Source: Paenarthrobacter aurescens
GTDB lineage: Bacteria; Actinomycetota; Actinomycetes; Actinomycetales; Micrococcaceae
Reading direction: 5' to 3'
Assembly: GCF_041549525.1 (NCBI RefSeq)
Contig: NZ_CP157456.1
Coordinates: 2,170,001 to 2,234,000, forward strand
Length of the DNA: 64,000 bases
The notes under the pieces were generated by a model. That model saw only the letters and a list, made by a program, of their open reading frames with translations. It had not been told where the DNA came from and did no database searches. The position numbers were made by a program, and so were the translations under genes. Position 1 is the first letter of the stretch. Every line of letters starts with the position of its first letter. Below are positions 1 to 8,682 of this stretch, piece by piece.

Positions 1-405
1 GAAGACCGCTACGCCACCGCGATCGATCCCTCGGTGTACGTTCCCGAGGGCTGCGTGATTGGCCGCGGCAGCATCATCCTCGCCCATGTGAGCATGACAG
101 CGTCCGTGACCATCGGCGAGCATGTGGTTGCCATGCCCGGGGTCACGTTCACCCACGATGACCTGATCGGCGACTACGCCACCTTGGCCTCCGGGGTGTC
201 CCTGGGCGGAAACGTCCACGTCGGCAGGGCCGCGTACCTGGGCATGAATGCCAGCATCCGCGAGCGCCTGCGCATCGGTGCAAAAGCGACCATTGGCATG
301 GGAGCTGCTGTCCTTGCTGATGTTCCTGAGGATGAGACCTGGGCCGGTGTGCCGGCCAGGGTGATCCGGCGGGGAAACAGCCCGGCGTTGGAGGGTGCCC
401 AGTGA
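1..405 (+). CDS. Hexapeptide-repeat acyltransferase, 5' end outside window
   Basis: The reading frame is open from base 1, so the true start lies upstream; 134 residues are visible. They show repeated left-handed beta-helix hexads (pattern [IV]-G-x4, for example VIGRGS, TIGEHV, HVGRAA, RIGAKA, TIGMGA), which is the fold of serine/sugar O- and N-acetyltransferases of the NeuD/WbbJ type. The C-terminal GVPARVIR motif is also typical of this family. Acetyl-CoA is the likely donor and a sugar of the surface polysaccharide the likely acceptor; the exact substrate cannot be read from sequence. The stop codon overlaps the next gene's GTG start (GTGA, 402-405), so it belongs to the polysaccharide operon. 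Confidence 0.85.
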   Translation, partial: EDRYATAIDPSVYVPEGCVIGRGSIILAHVSMTASVTIGEHVVAMPGVTFTHDDLIGDYATLASGVSLGGNVHVGRAAYLGMNASIRERLRIGAKATIGMGAAVLADVPEDETWAGVPARVIRRGNSPALEGAQ

Positions 406-1475
406 AACTGATGCGGCCAAGGCCCTTGCTGAACCGGCCGGGCGTCACGGTGGTCATTCCCTGCTACAACTACGGCCGGTTCTTGAAGGATGCCGTCAGC
501 AGTGCGTTGTCCCAGGAGAATGTGGACGTTGACGTGATCGTGGTTGATGACGCCTCGACCGACGGCAGTGCTGCCATCGCGTGGAAGCTGGCTGCGGCGG
601 ATCCGAGGATCTCAGTGGTTCATCACGAGCAGAACCAGGGGCACATTGCCACCTACAATGACGGGCTTTCCAGGGCCGGGGGCCGTTACGTGACGTTGCT
701 CTCGGCCGATGATGTGCTTGCGCCCGGGGCGTTGGGGCGGGCTGTGGCTTTGATGGAGGCGAACCCCAGGGTGGGGATGGTTTACGGATTGCCTAAAGAC
801 TTCGTGGATCAACCCGTCCCTGTCCACGCGCACGGACGTGTTACGTGGACAGTGTGGGAGGGCAGCCGGTGGATCAGGCTGGCGTGTGCCAGGGGACGGA
901 ACTTCATCCTTTCGCCCGAGGTGGTGATGCGGACCGAGACGGTACTGGGCATTGGCGCCTACAGTGCGTCGCTGCCGCACTCGGGAGACCTGGAGTATTG
1001 GTTGCGGGCGGCAGGTTCCTGGGATGTCGGGCGAATCAACGGGCCTGTGCAGGCTTTCTACAGGGTTCATGGGAACAACATGCACCAGACGGAGTTCGCT
1101 GCTGCAGCCGTGGACCTTCGCCATCGTCTGGAAGCTTTCCGGGTTCTTGAAGACGCCCGGTTTCCGATCGCCCCCAAGCAGCGGGTACGCCAGTTGCGAA
1201 GGGCCGAAGGTGCGCTCAGCAGGGAGGCCTGGCATCTGGGGGCAAGGGAGGTCATACGGGGCGGATCGGTGGAGACGGCCATTGAGCTTCGCAAGTTCAT
1301 TGAGTGCCTGCAGGATGTGCCAGGGAACGTCCACAGGGCAAACTCGCTGCAGGCCAGGATCAACCGGGTTTCCCGTGGCGGCAGGCCCGGCCCTGCACAG
1401 TCCGCTGCCGAGTATGTTCGGAGCCAGCTTGACCGGGTCCGCTGGCGTTTGTGGGCCATGACGGGCATCTCATGA
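402..1475 (+). CDS. Glycosyltransferase family 2
   Basis: 357-residue GT-A fold glycosyltransferase. The N-terminal domain has the family hallmarks: TVVIPCYNYGRFL near residues 16-28, the nucleotide-binding VVDDASTDGS around residues 47-56, and an ADD acidic (DxD-like) motif around residue 101 for the metal-sugar nucleotide. It probably adds one sugar of the repeat unit on the cytoplasmic face of the membrane; donor and acceptor are unknown. GTG start chosen because it gives the 4-base GTGA overlap with the upstream acetyltransferase; its own stop overlaps the next gene by ATGA. This strict coupling implies co-translation. Confidence 0.9.
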   Translation: MKLMRPRPLLNRPGVTVVIPCYNYGRFLKDAVSSALSQENVDVDVIVVDDASTDGSAAIAWKLAAADPRISVVHHEQNQGHIATYNDGLSRAGGRYVTLLSADDVLAPGALGRAVALMEANPRVGMVYGLPKDFVDQPVPVHAHGRVTWTVWEGSRWIRLACARGRNFILSPEVVMRTETVLGIGAYSASLPHSGDLEYWLRAAGSWDVGRINGPVQAFYRVHGNNMHQTEFAAAAVDLRHRLEAFRVLEDARFPIAPKQRVRQLRRAEGALSREAWHLGAREVIRGGSVETAIELRKFIECLQDVPGNVHRANSLQARINRVSRGGRPGPAQSAAEYVRSQLDRVRWRLWAMTGIS

Positions 1476-2968
1476 CGACGACCAGCGGCGTTGACCGTTC
1501 TCTGGGCGCACGGTCCGCGAGCGCCACGCTCTGGGGCGGGGTGAATATGGCCCTGGGCAGGATCGTCCAGTTTGCCACCACCATCATCGTGGCCCGGATA
1601 ATTGCGCCCGAACACTTCGGCGCGCTCGCCGTGGCTATCGTGGTGCAAACGATCGCTACGAACATGGCTGAGTTGGGCGCCACAGCCGCGTTGGCCAGGG
1701 GTAATGGGGATCCGGACAGGATCGCCCCTACTGTTTTCTCCATCTCTTTGGTCACCAGCGCAGTGATGACTGCCGGAGCCATGGCCTTGGCTCCGGCCTT
1801 GGCTGCGGCCTTTGATGACCCCGCTGCCACCCCTGTGATCCAGGTGCTCTCTTTGACCATCCTGCTTCAGGGTGTTGGCGCTGTTCCCTCCACCATGGTT
1901 TGGCGTGAGTTCCTGCAGAAGCCGCGGGTTGTGGTTGACGTTGGAAGTGTAGTGGTGGTGCTGGTGCTTGTTGTTCCCATGGCGCTGGACGGGTGGGGTG
2001 CGATGGCGCTGGCTTGGTCCAGGGTGGGCGGCCAGCTTTTCGCCATGGTTGGGTATTGGATCATTACACCCAGGAGGTACGCACCCGGCTTTGACCGCGC
2101 GGTGGCCGCGGAGGTCCTGCGCTTGGGCATGCCGTTGGCTATGGCAAACCTGGTGGTGTTTGTCACCCTCAACATGGACTACCTTCTGATTGGCCGGATG
2201 CTGGACCCAGCCGCCCTGGGTCTTTACCTGCTCGCCTTCAATTTGGCCGGACTTCCCAGCTCGGTGATCACGGCTGTCATCCGGGCCACCGCGGTGCCCA
2301 CTTTCGGCAGGCTCTTCGCTGAGGGCACCCTTGGTGAGTTGGCGGGGCGGTTCGTGGCTGGTGTTTCTTACTGTGCGTTCCCGATTTCGGCGATGGTTGT
2401 TGCACTTGCGCAGCCGCTGATTGTCACGGCGTACGGACAGGCCTGGGCACCGGCGGGCACCGCGCTGGCCACCCTTGGTGTTTTTGGGGCCACAAGGATC
2501 CTTGTGGAACTCTTTGCCGACCTGAGCGTGGGGGCCGGGAAGACTGTGTGGCTTTTCTGGGTCCAGGTTGCCTGGCTTGTGGCCCTTACGCCCGCATTGT
2601 ATTTCGGGATCCAGTGGTGGGGGATTGCCGGTGCCGGAGTAGCCCACGCCGCTGTCGCCTGCCTGATCGTCATACCTTTGTACCTGATGGTTCTCACATC
2701 TGTGCTGGGCGTCCGCGCCTGGGAGTTGGTCCGTGGAAGTATCGCCCCCCTTGCGGCAGCCGTGGTGGCGGGATTTTCGGCCCGGCTCGCCACGATGGGC
2801 ATCGCGGAACCTTGGATGGCACTCCTGCTGGGAGGCTGCTTGGGTGGGGCCATCTATGTGCTGCTGACGTTCCGGCAAGGGAAAGTACTGCTGGGGACAG
2901 TGCGGGGACTGCTTGGTCAGGGCCAATCCCTCCCCAGGAGCACGCATGCCATGAAGGGTCAGCCATGA
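1472..2968 (+). CDS. MOP-family polysaccharide flippase (Wzx-like)
   Basis: 498 residues, strongly hydrophobic with about 12 or more predicted membrane segments along the whole length. The order GGVNMALGRIVQFATTIIVA ... ARIIAPEHFGALAV at the N terminus is typical of Polysacc_synt/Wzx flippases, which move undecaprenyl-diphosphate-linked repeat units across the membrane. I start at ATG 1472 because it gives an ATGA overlap with the upstream glycosyltransferase; a GTG 21 bases earlier is in frame but lies inside that gene. The stop overlaps the next gene by ATGA. The Wzx role is inferred from family and from the wzy-like and wzz-like genes nearby. Confidence 0.88.
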   Translation: MTTTSGVDRSLGARSASATLWGGVNMALGRIVQFATTIIVARIIAPEHFGALAVAIVVQTIATNMAELGATAALARGNGDPDRIAPTVFSISLVTSAVMTAGAMALAPALAAAFDDPAATPVIQVLSLTILLQGVGAVPSTMVWREFLQKPRVVVDVGSVVVVLVLVVPMALDGWGAMALAWSRVGGQLFAMVGYWIITPRRYAPGFDRAVAAEVLRLGMPLAMANLVVFVTLNMDYLLIGRMLDPAALGLYLLAFNLAGLPSSVITAVIRATAVPTFGRLFAEGTLGELAGRFVAGVSYCAFPISAMVVALAQPLIVTAYGQAWAPAGTALATLGVFGATRILVELFADLSVGAGKTVWLFWVQVAWLVALTPALYFGIQWWGIAGAGVAHAAVACLIVIPLYLMVLTSVLGVRAWELVRGSIAPLAAAVVAGFSARLATMGIAEPWMALLLGGCLGGAIYVLLTFRQGKVLLGTVRGLLGQGQSLPRSTHAMKGQP

Positions 2969-3900
2969 TGCCGAACCCGCCAATCAGCAGTGAGGGCCTC
3001 CTGCCGGGCGGCACACTGGCTGTTGTCACCCCGAGCTATTTGCCCGACCGTGAGTTGTGCTCGGACCTCAACCGGTCTGTGCTCGAGATGACTGAGCCAG
3101 ACGTCGTACACCACATCATCGTGCCGGATCAGGACTTCCCCGCCTTCTCCGGCCTCCGCGGGCCCAGGACAGAAGTGCACGTTGCCCGGGAATTTCTTCC
3201 CCGTTCTTTTGTCAAAGCCCCGGGATTGAACGTGTGGATTAATGCGGCGCACCCGTGGCCGCCGATCCGCGGCTGGATCGCCCAACAGATCATCAAACTG
3301 GCCGTCGTCTCGCGGCTCGATGTTGACGGGGCGCTGCTCCTGGACTCGGACAGCATCCTCATACGACAGACAAGCCTCGATACGTTCCGTAAGAACGGCC
3401 GTATTGCTCTTTATCGCGCCCCTGATGCCGTTGACGACACCCTTCCAAGGCACAGGCTGTGGCACGTTACTGCACGCCGGCTCCTTGGTCTTGATCCTCC
3501 TCCCACATGCGAGCTGGCGGACTACGTCTGCTGGCCGTGCCTGTGGGAGCCACCTTCGGTGAGAACCATGCTCCAGCACATCCAAAACGTCACGGGCCGG
3601 CACTGGTCCACCGCGATTGGAGCGCATCTGCATTTTTCCGAAATGATGCTGTACGGCCTCTACGTAGACGAAGTCGTCGCTGGCATGGTCCCAACCGTCC
3701 GGGAGATGCGTGGCATTGTCCACACCGCCGAAGTTCCCCTGAGCGAGGCGGAAATCCAACTTCTCCTCAGTGAGGCACCCCATGACAAGAATGTGGTGAT
3801 GCTCTCCGCGAAGGCCGGGATCCCCCTGGAAGTGCGCAGGCGGGCACTTAGGTCGTTCCTGGACTCGTCCCTTGGCCCGGAACGGGGGGAGGTCCAGTGA
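2965..3900 (+). CDS. DUF6492-like protein, putative glycosyltransferase
   Basis: 311 residues, no membrane segment. The motif LLLDSDSILI near residue 129 is a hydrophobic strand ending in DSD, as in GT-A/GT-8-like enzymes, and the overall pattern (AVVTPSYLPD at the N terminus, then the DSD, then a WHVTARRLLG segment) resembles proteins annotated DUF6492 found in polysaccharide loci. Catalysis is not proven for this family. ATG 2965 is used because it overlaps the flippase stop (ATGA); a second ATG follows directly at 2968. The gene's end overlaps the next start (GTGA). Its setting suggests a role in making or modifying the repeat unit. Confidence 0.7.
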   Translation: MMPNPPISSEGLLPGGTLAVVTPSYLPDRELCSDLNRSVLEMTEPDVVHHIIVPDQDFPAFSGLRGPRTEVHVAREFLPRSFVKAPGLNVWINAAHPWPPIRGWIAQQIIKLAVVSRLDVDGALLLDSDSILIRQTSLDTFRKNGRIALYRAPDAVDDTLPRHRLWHVTARRLLGLDPPPTCELADYVCWPCLWEPPSVRTMLQHIQNVTGRHWSTAIGAHLHFSEMMLYGLYVDEVVAGMVPTVREMRGIVHTAEVPLSEAEIQLLLSEAPHDKNVVMLSAKAGIPLEVRRRALRSFLDSSLGPERGEVQ

Positions 3901-5138
3901 GAAGCATTGCCGGGCATGTCCTTACCCAGGCCAGGCAGCATGGCTGGCGTGCGGTCACCACGAAAGTGCTGCAGAAGACGGCCGTCAAAGCGCTGGAAAA
4001 CCTCGCGTGGGCTGAGCCCACGCTGCCCCTTCGGCCCGAAGACATTATGGATGCGGAGGTGCCAAGCTCTGTGGACAGCCCACGTCCCAGAACAGGCCCC
4101 CTTGAGGTCGGTTGGGTCTGCACGCCTCCGGGACCCGGCTCAGGCGGACACACCACCTTTTTTCGCATGGTCCAGGGCATGGCCGAGCGTGGGCACCGAT
4201 GCACGCTGTTTCTCTACGATCGAAACAGCGACGACGTTTCCCGCCACGCACCTGTGATCCGGCAATACTGGCCGGACGTCGATGCGCACATCAGAAGTGT
4301 TGCCGAAGGTTTCGAAGGTATGGACGCGGTGGTCGCCAGCTCGTGGCCAACCGCCTACGCGACCGCGAACCGACGCGGCCGGGACATCCACAGCTTTTAC
4401 TTCATCCAGGACTACGAGCCCTACTTCTATCCCCGGGGCACGTTGTATTGGCTCGCAGAGAACAGCTATCGGCTGGGGTTCACCAACATCGCCCTCGGAG
4501 AGATGATCACAGCGGTGATGAAGGCTGAAATAGCTCAGGTGCCCGCCGCGACGGTGCCCTTCGCCTGTGACACCGCTACCTATCGGCTGCTGGATGGGAA
4601 AGGCAGTCAGCCGCCCCGTCAGGGGGTGGTCCATTACGCGAAGCGTGCTGTGGACCGCCGCGGGTACCTCCTTGCCAAGCTGGCGTTGGAGCAGTTCCAC
4701 TCAATGCATCCGGAGCAGGAAATACACGTCTATGGGGACAGGATCACCGGGTGGTCCATCCCTGTGATCAACCATGGCAATCTAAGCCCTGCTGAATTGA
4801 ATGAGCTCTACAACCGCACCATTGCAGGACTTGCCATCTCATTCACCAATATTTCCCTCGTCCCGGAAGAGCTTCTGGCCGCAGGGAACGTTCCTGTGCT
4901 TAATGAATCGGCCTTCGCGGCGCAGGTAATGAGGGATCCCGACGTCATGTGGGCACCGGCCACCCCCCGCAGGCTGGCGGAAGCACTGGCACAAGCTGTT
5001 GAGGCCCCCAATATTTCCGCACGCGCGGCGGCCATAGCGCAGCGGCGGCGACTGGACTGGTCAGTATCGCGGGAGAACTTTGCCACGGTGCTTGAATCAG
5101 TCTGCGCCCGGGAACCAGGAAGTCCGGGGCTGTCATGA
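3897..5138 (+). CDS. WsaF-like GT4 glycosyltransferase (putative rhamnosyltransferase)
   Basis: 413 residues. The N-terminal ~65 residues are variable; then GPGSGGHTTFFRMVQG marks the GT-B N-domain and FYFIQDYEPYFYPRG, LAENSYRLGF is the signature stretch seen in WsaF, the dTDP-L-rhamnose-dependent rhamnosyltransferase of Geobacillus surface-layer glycans. The C-terminal domain has VPEELLAAGNVPV, the usual donor-binding region. A dTDP-rhamnose pathway is encoded 8-12 kb downstream in this window, which supports rhamnose as donor, but this is inference. GTG start overlaps the upstream stop, and its stop overlaps the next ATG. Confidence 0.8.
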   Translation: MRSIAGHVLTQARQHGWRAVTTKVLQKTAVKALENLAWAEPTLPLRPEDIMDAEVPSSVDSPRPRTGPLEVGWVCTPPGPGSGGHTTFFRMVQGMAERGHRCTLFLYDRNSDDVSRHAPVIRQYWPDVDAHIRSVAEGFEGMDAVVASSWPTAYATANRRGRDIHSFYFIQDYEPYFYPRGTLYWLAENSYRLGFTNIALGEMITAVMKAEIAQVPAATVPFACDTATYRLLDGKGSQPPRQGVVHYAKRAVDRRGYLLAKLALEQFHSMHPEQEIHVYGDRITGWSIPVINHGNLSPAELNELYNRTIAGLAISFTNISLVPEELLAAGNVPVLNESAFAAQVMRDPDVMWAPATPRRLAEALAQAVEAPNISARAAAIAQRRRLDWSVSRENFATVLESVCAREPGSPGLS

Positions 5139-6586
5139 AGATTTCGAGGAATCACCCGAGCGTCCAGACACCGGTACCTCCCATCGGGCTGGACGAGCTC
5201 AACATCGGCGGACCATCGGCCCGTGCACACGTACCCTTGCTGTTGAAGTTCGCCGCTTTCGCCATCTTCTTTTTCCCCTCCAACATGGTGCTGAAGCCAC
5301 TGGGAGCTGTAGGGACGTTACCGCTCATCATCGCGCTGTTGCTGTTGGCCGTCTGGCTGTGCTCGGTCCTCTTTGGCCTGACCAACCCCCTGGATACCCG
5401 GCACCCCGGCCGCATGGGTTTGGTTCTCCTCTGGGTGGGAACATGCGCTTCCTATGCGGCAATGTACTCCGGCTACACCGGGGGAAGCGAAAGCCCCGCA
5501 CGGGCAGCAGCCGACAGGTGGCTGATTCTCCTGCTGGCCAGTGCAGGAATCATACTCGTCACCGCAGAGGCGGTGAAGACGCTGAACGCAGCCATGGCCT
5601 TGACGCGGGCACTGTTGGCTGGCGCCGCATTCTGCTGTTTCGTGGCGGCCGTTCAATTCTTCTTCCGCGTTGATCCTATGCAATTGCTGCAAATGGCGAT
5701 GCCGGGGTTTACGAACAACGGAGGAAACACAACCTTTCAGATACGCGGGTCATTGATGCGCGTATCAGGAAGTACCTTTCATTCAATCGAGATGGCCGTT
5801 ATCTGCGCGATGCTTCTTCCGCTCTCCATATGGCGGAGCCTGTACGACCCAAAGGGCAGGAAATGGGTGCATTGGACCATCACAGCGTTACTGGTCTTCG
5901 CTATCGCCTCAACAGTCTCGCGCTCAGGAATCTTGGGCCTGCTGGCGGGAATGGCTGTTTTCCTGCCTTTCTTGCCCCGGGTTGCCCGGAGGTGGGCTTT
6001 CATTGCAGCCCCCGTGATCGTCGCCATATTGTTCGTTGGCGTACCCGGCCTGGTTGGCACGCTGGGCGCATCGTTGTCCGCCGGCGAAAGCGATCCTTCG
6101 ATTTCAACGCGGACCAACAACTACCCCCGGGTGGCGGCAATGGTGGAAGAGCACCCGTTCTTCGGCGTCGGCCCGGGCAACTACATGCCGAGCAATGCAA
6201 TACACATCCTTGACAACCAGTATCTGAACGCGGCGGTCACTATTGGCCTGGTGGGACTGGTGGGTTTGATCGCTTACCTGACGTTCCCGGGCTTGTCCGC
6301 CCTCCTCGCCGCCCGCGCCTCCACGCTTCCCGCGTTGCGTTGCCTGGCGGGAGCCGTCGCCGCCGGCGGAATCGTTGCCGCCATTTGCTCCCTGACTTTC
6401 GACTCCATGTCCTTCCCGGTGTTCGCCCTCGCTTATCCCTTCATCGTCGGACTGTCCGGAGGAACGTGGAACATGGTCCGGCGGGAACTCGAGCTACAAA
6501 ACGATCCTGCCGCAACGGAGGGCCGAACCCGGCCGCCGCACAACACGAAGGAACTATTCCCCAAGGAGGGATCATGGACCCCGTAG
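5135..6586 (+). CDS. O-antigen ligase/polymerase family membrane protein (Wzy-like)
   Basis: 483 residues, with about 10-12 hydrophobic segments, starting near residue 32. A long extracytoplasmic loop around residues 310-355 holds TRTNNYPRVAAMVEEHPFFG followed by GVGPGNYMP, the arrangement of conserved Arg/His residues and GxGxGN motif seen in the Wzy_C/O-antigen ligase family. It would join repeat units at the outer membrane face or transfer them to an acceptor. The start ATG overlaps the upstream stop (ATGA). The 3' end overlaps the chain-length gene by 13 bases, so polymerase and chain-length regulator are translationally linked. Confidence 0.85.
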   Translation: MKISRNHPSVQTPVPPIGLDELNIGGPSARAHVPLLLKFAAFAIFFFPSNMVLKPLGAVGTLPLIIALLLLAVWLCSVLFGLTNPLDTRHPGRMGLVLLWVGTCASYAAMYSGYTGGSESPARAAADRWLILLLASAGIILVTAEAVKTLNAAMALTRALLAGAAFCCFVAAVQFFFRVDPMQLLQMAMPGFTNNGGNTTFQIRGSLMRVSGSTFHSIEMAVICAMLLPLSIWRSLYDPKGRKWVHWTITALLVFAIASTVSRSGILGLLAGMAVFLPFLPRVARRWAFIAAPVIVAILFVGVPGLVGTLGASLSAGESDPSISTRTNNYPRVAAMVEEHPFFGVGPGNYMPSNAIHILDNQYLNAAVTIGLVGLVGLIAYLTFPGLSALLAARASTLPALRCLAGAVAAGGIVAAICSLTFDSMSFPVFALAYPFIVGLSGGTWNMVRRELELQNDPAATEGRTRPPHNTKELFPKEGSWTP

Positions 6587-7416
6587 CCGTAATCAAAACC
6601 CTGTGGCGATACAAGGTCTTCGTACTCCCGGTCCTATTGCTGACGGCGGTGGCGGCGGTTTATATGTTTTCCTACGCCCCGCGAACCTATGAGGCCCGAA
6701 CCACCTATGCCATAGTTGCCCCCCAGGTACCAACATCGGAGCAAATTGAGAAAGACCCTGCCTTGGGCTTGCTCAACACTGACAATCCGTACCTGCGCTC
6801 TGCCGATACATCTCTCGTTGCCCAGGTGGCTGTGACTCGTTTGAACGATGTTGCCACGGGCGATTTCCTGGCAGAACAAGGGCTAAGCACGGACTATAAA
6901 GTGGAGCGCCCCTCGGACGCCTTCCTCATCGACATCTCCGGAATATCAGATGACAAGGCACTGGCGATCAGCACCGCCAAAACCCTGGGGGAGCGCCTGG
7001 AGCAGGACCTTCGGACCATTCAAACGATCAACGGTGCCTCCGACAGATACCTGTTCACCGCTCTTGCCGTGGCCCCGCCCGAGAAGGCCACGGAACAGTT
7101 CTCCAGCAGGCTACGGTCCGTCATAGTGGTGGTGGTTGCCGGTCTCGTGCTCACCCTTGGAGCGGTCTCGCTGGCGCGCGCGGTCGAGACTTCCAGGAAC
7201 CGGGAAAGGAAAACGAAGGACGGTTCCAGCAAACGGAGCTTGCCCACGACGTCCGAAGGCAACCCGACACTGTTACTGCCGGGCAAAGGCCTGGCCGTCG
7301 GGAACGACGCCCTGCCCCCTTCGGAGCCCCTTGTGGCAATCCGCCCTCAACTACGCCACCAGGAAAGCAAGGAAACCACCACAACACCAACTGCTCAGCC
7401 AACCAACAGCCGCTAA
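6574..7416 (+). CDS. Wzz-like chain-length / polysaccharide export membrane protein
   Basis: 280 residues with the topology of a polysaccharide co-polymerase: an N-terminal membrane segment at about residues 14-34, an extracytoplasmic region, and a second membrane segment at about residues 177-200. The remaining 80 residues are a polar, cytoplasmic tail. There is no tyrosine-kinase (Walker) domain, so it resembles the transmembrane-only half of CapA/Wzz systems. It likely sets polymer length together with the preceding Wzy-like protein. The start is ATG 6574, preceded by a strong AAGGAGGG Shine-Dalgarno at 6563-6570 that lies inside the upstream gene. Confidence 0.75.
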   Translation: MDPVAVIKTLWRYKVFVLPVLLLTAVAAVYMFSYAPRTYEARTTYAIVAPQVPTSEQIEKDPALGLLNTDNPYLRSADTSLVAQVAVTRLNDVATGDFLAEQGLSTDYKVERPSDAFLIDISGISDDKALAISTAKTLGERLEQDLRTIQTINGASDRYLFTALAVAPPEKATEQFSSRLRSVIVVVVAGLVLTLGAVSLARAVETSRNRERKTKDGSSKRSLPTTSEGNPTLLLPGKGLAVGNDALPPSEPLVAIRPQLRHQESKETTTTPTAQPTNSR

Positions 7417-7436
7417 TGGTCGGGGAAGATGCAGCA

Positions 7437-8660
7437 ATGACCAGATTTGGCTACCTGGTACCGGAATTCCCAGGTCAAACGCACAGCTTCTTCTGGCGTG
7501 AACTAAAAGCACTGACCGAACTCGGCTACCAGCCGGAACCGGTTTCGACCCGGCGGCCAAAGCAACCCGGGACCATACCACCATGGGCCCAGGACCGACT
7601 GCCGGAAATCCATTACCTCGTCCCACCGGGCCTGGCGGAAATCCGCAGCACGGCCACCACGGCACTTCCCGGACTCCGGCACCCCGGCACGCTTGCAGCT
7701 GCGTCCGGCCTGCTGCCACGCCCTACCACTGACATGGTGCGACCCCGCGACGTACTTCGAACGGCAGGACTTTTCTGGGCAGGAGCCGCCCTCGCCCGGC
7801 ACGCACGAACCAGAGGATGGTCACACATCCACGTCCATTCCTGCGCCCAGGCTGCCCAGGCAGCCCTCTTCGCCCATATGCTCTCAGGCATCACCTACAG
7901 CCTGACGCTCCACGGCCCCCTCAGTGACTACGGTCCAAACCAGCAACAGAAATGGCTCAACGCCAAATTCTCCGTCGTCATCACTGAACGGCTACTGGCC
8001 GAAACCCTGCCACAACTCGACGGCTTCATGCCTACGGACGTCAGTGTCGCCCCCATGGGGGTGGAACTCTCCGACTTCACACGCGCCACACCTTATGTCC
8101 CTTGGGGTGGTGCGGGACCTGCACGGTTGTTCTGCTGCGCGCGGCTCAACCCAAGCAAAGGCCACAAGGAACTCCTCACTGCGGTCCGTCTCATCTCAGA
8201 GACCGGGATAGAGGTCCAGTTGACCATCGCAGGAGAGGACGACGCCGGAGGAAAGGGCTACAGGGCAACACTGGAGAACTTCATCAGGGAACTCGATCTC
8301 ACACAGAAGGTAAGGCTCCTTGGCGCCGTCCCCGAGGACAGGATCAAGGAAGAACTGGAAAAAGCGCACATCTTCACCCTGGCCAGTCACCAGGAACCAC
8401 TGGGCGTGGCCATCATGGAAGCCATGGCCATGGAGGTTCCCGTCGTTGCCACATCAGCCGGGGGCGTCCCGGACCTGATAACCACCGGACACTCCGGCAC
8501 CTTGGTCGATCCCGGCAACCCTTCATCCCTCGCAAAAGCGATACTTCACCACCTGCACAACCCCTCGCACTCCACGGCCACCGGACAGCGGGCGCGCAAA
8601 GCTTTGGAAGAAAAATTCGACGTCACAAAAAGCGCCCGAATCGTTGCAGCACGGCTTTAG
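7437..8660 (+). CDS. GT4 family glycosyltransferase (exopolysaccharide)
   Basis: 407 residues, GT-B fold. The N terminus FGYLVPEFPGQTHSFFWREL is typical of GT4 enzymes of colanic-acid/exopolysaccharide clusters. The C-terminal domain has ARLNPSKGHKELL (start of the Rossmann donor domain), the HQEPLGVAIMEAMAMEVPVV acid-rich donor-binding motif, and GGVPDLI. I chose ATG 7437, with GGGGAAG as ribosome site 8-9 bases before it; an ATG at 7416 that overlaps the previous stop is in frame but has no such site. Last glycosyltransferase of the plus-strand operon; acceptor unknown. Confidence 0.88.
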   Translation: MTRFGYLVPEFPGQTHSFFWRELKALTELGYQPEPVSTRRPKQPGTIPPWAQDRLPEIHYLVPPGLAEIRSTATTALPGLRHPGTLAAASGLLPRPTTDMVRPRDVLRTAGLFWAGAALARHARTRGWSHIHVHSCAQAAQAALFAHMLSGITYSLTLHGPLSDYGPNQQQKWLNAKFSVVITERLLAETLPQLDGFMPTDVSVAPMGVELSDFTRATPYVPWGGAGPARLFCCARLNPSKGHKELLTAVRLISETGIEVQLTIAGEDDAGGKGYRATLENFIRELDLTQKVRLLGAVPEDRIKEELEKAHIFTLASHQEPLGVAIMEAMAMEVPVVATSAGGVPDLITTGHSGTLVDPGNPSSLAKAILHHLHNPSHSTATGQRARKALEEKFDVTKSARIVAARL

Positions 8661-8682
8661 ACCAAAACCCGGGGAGTAAACA

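Noticed and set aside
2548..2964. Longer N-terminal extension of the DUF6492-like protein
   Set aside because: It would overlap the flippase gene by over 400 bases; the ATGA overlap start at 2965 fits the operon's pattern.
1067..2983. 638-codon open frame on the minus strand opposite the glycosyltransferase and flippase genes
   Set aside because: Translation is rich in Gly, His, Arg and Gln with no domain; it mirrors the codon bias of the plus-strand genes, which have clear families.
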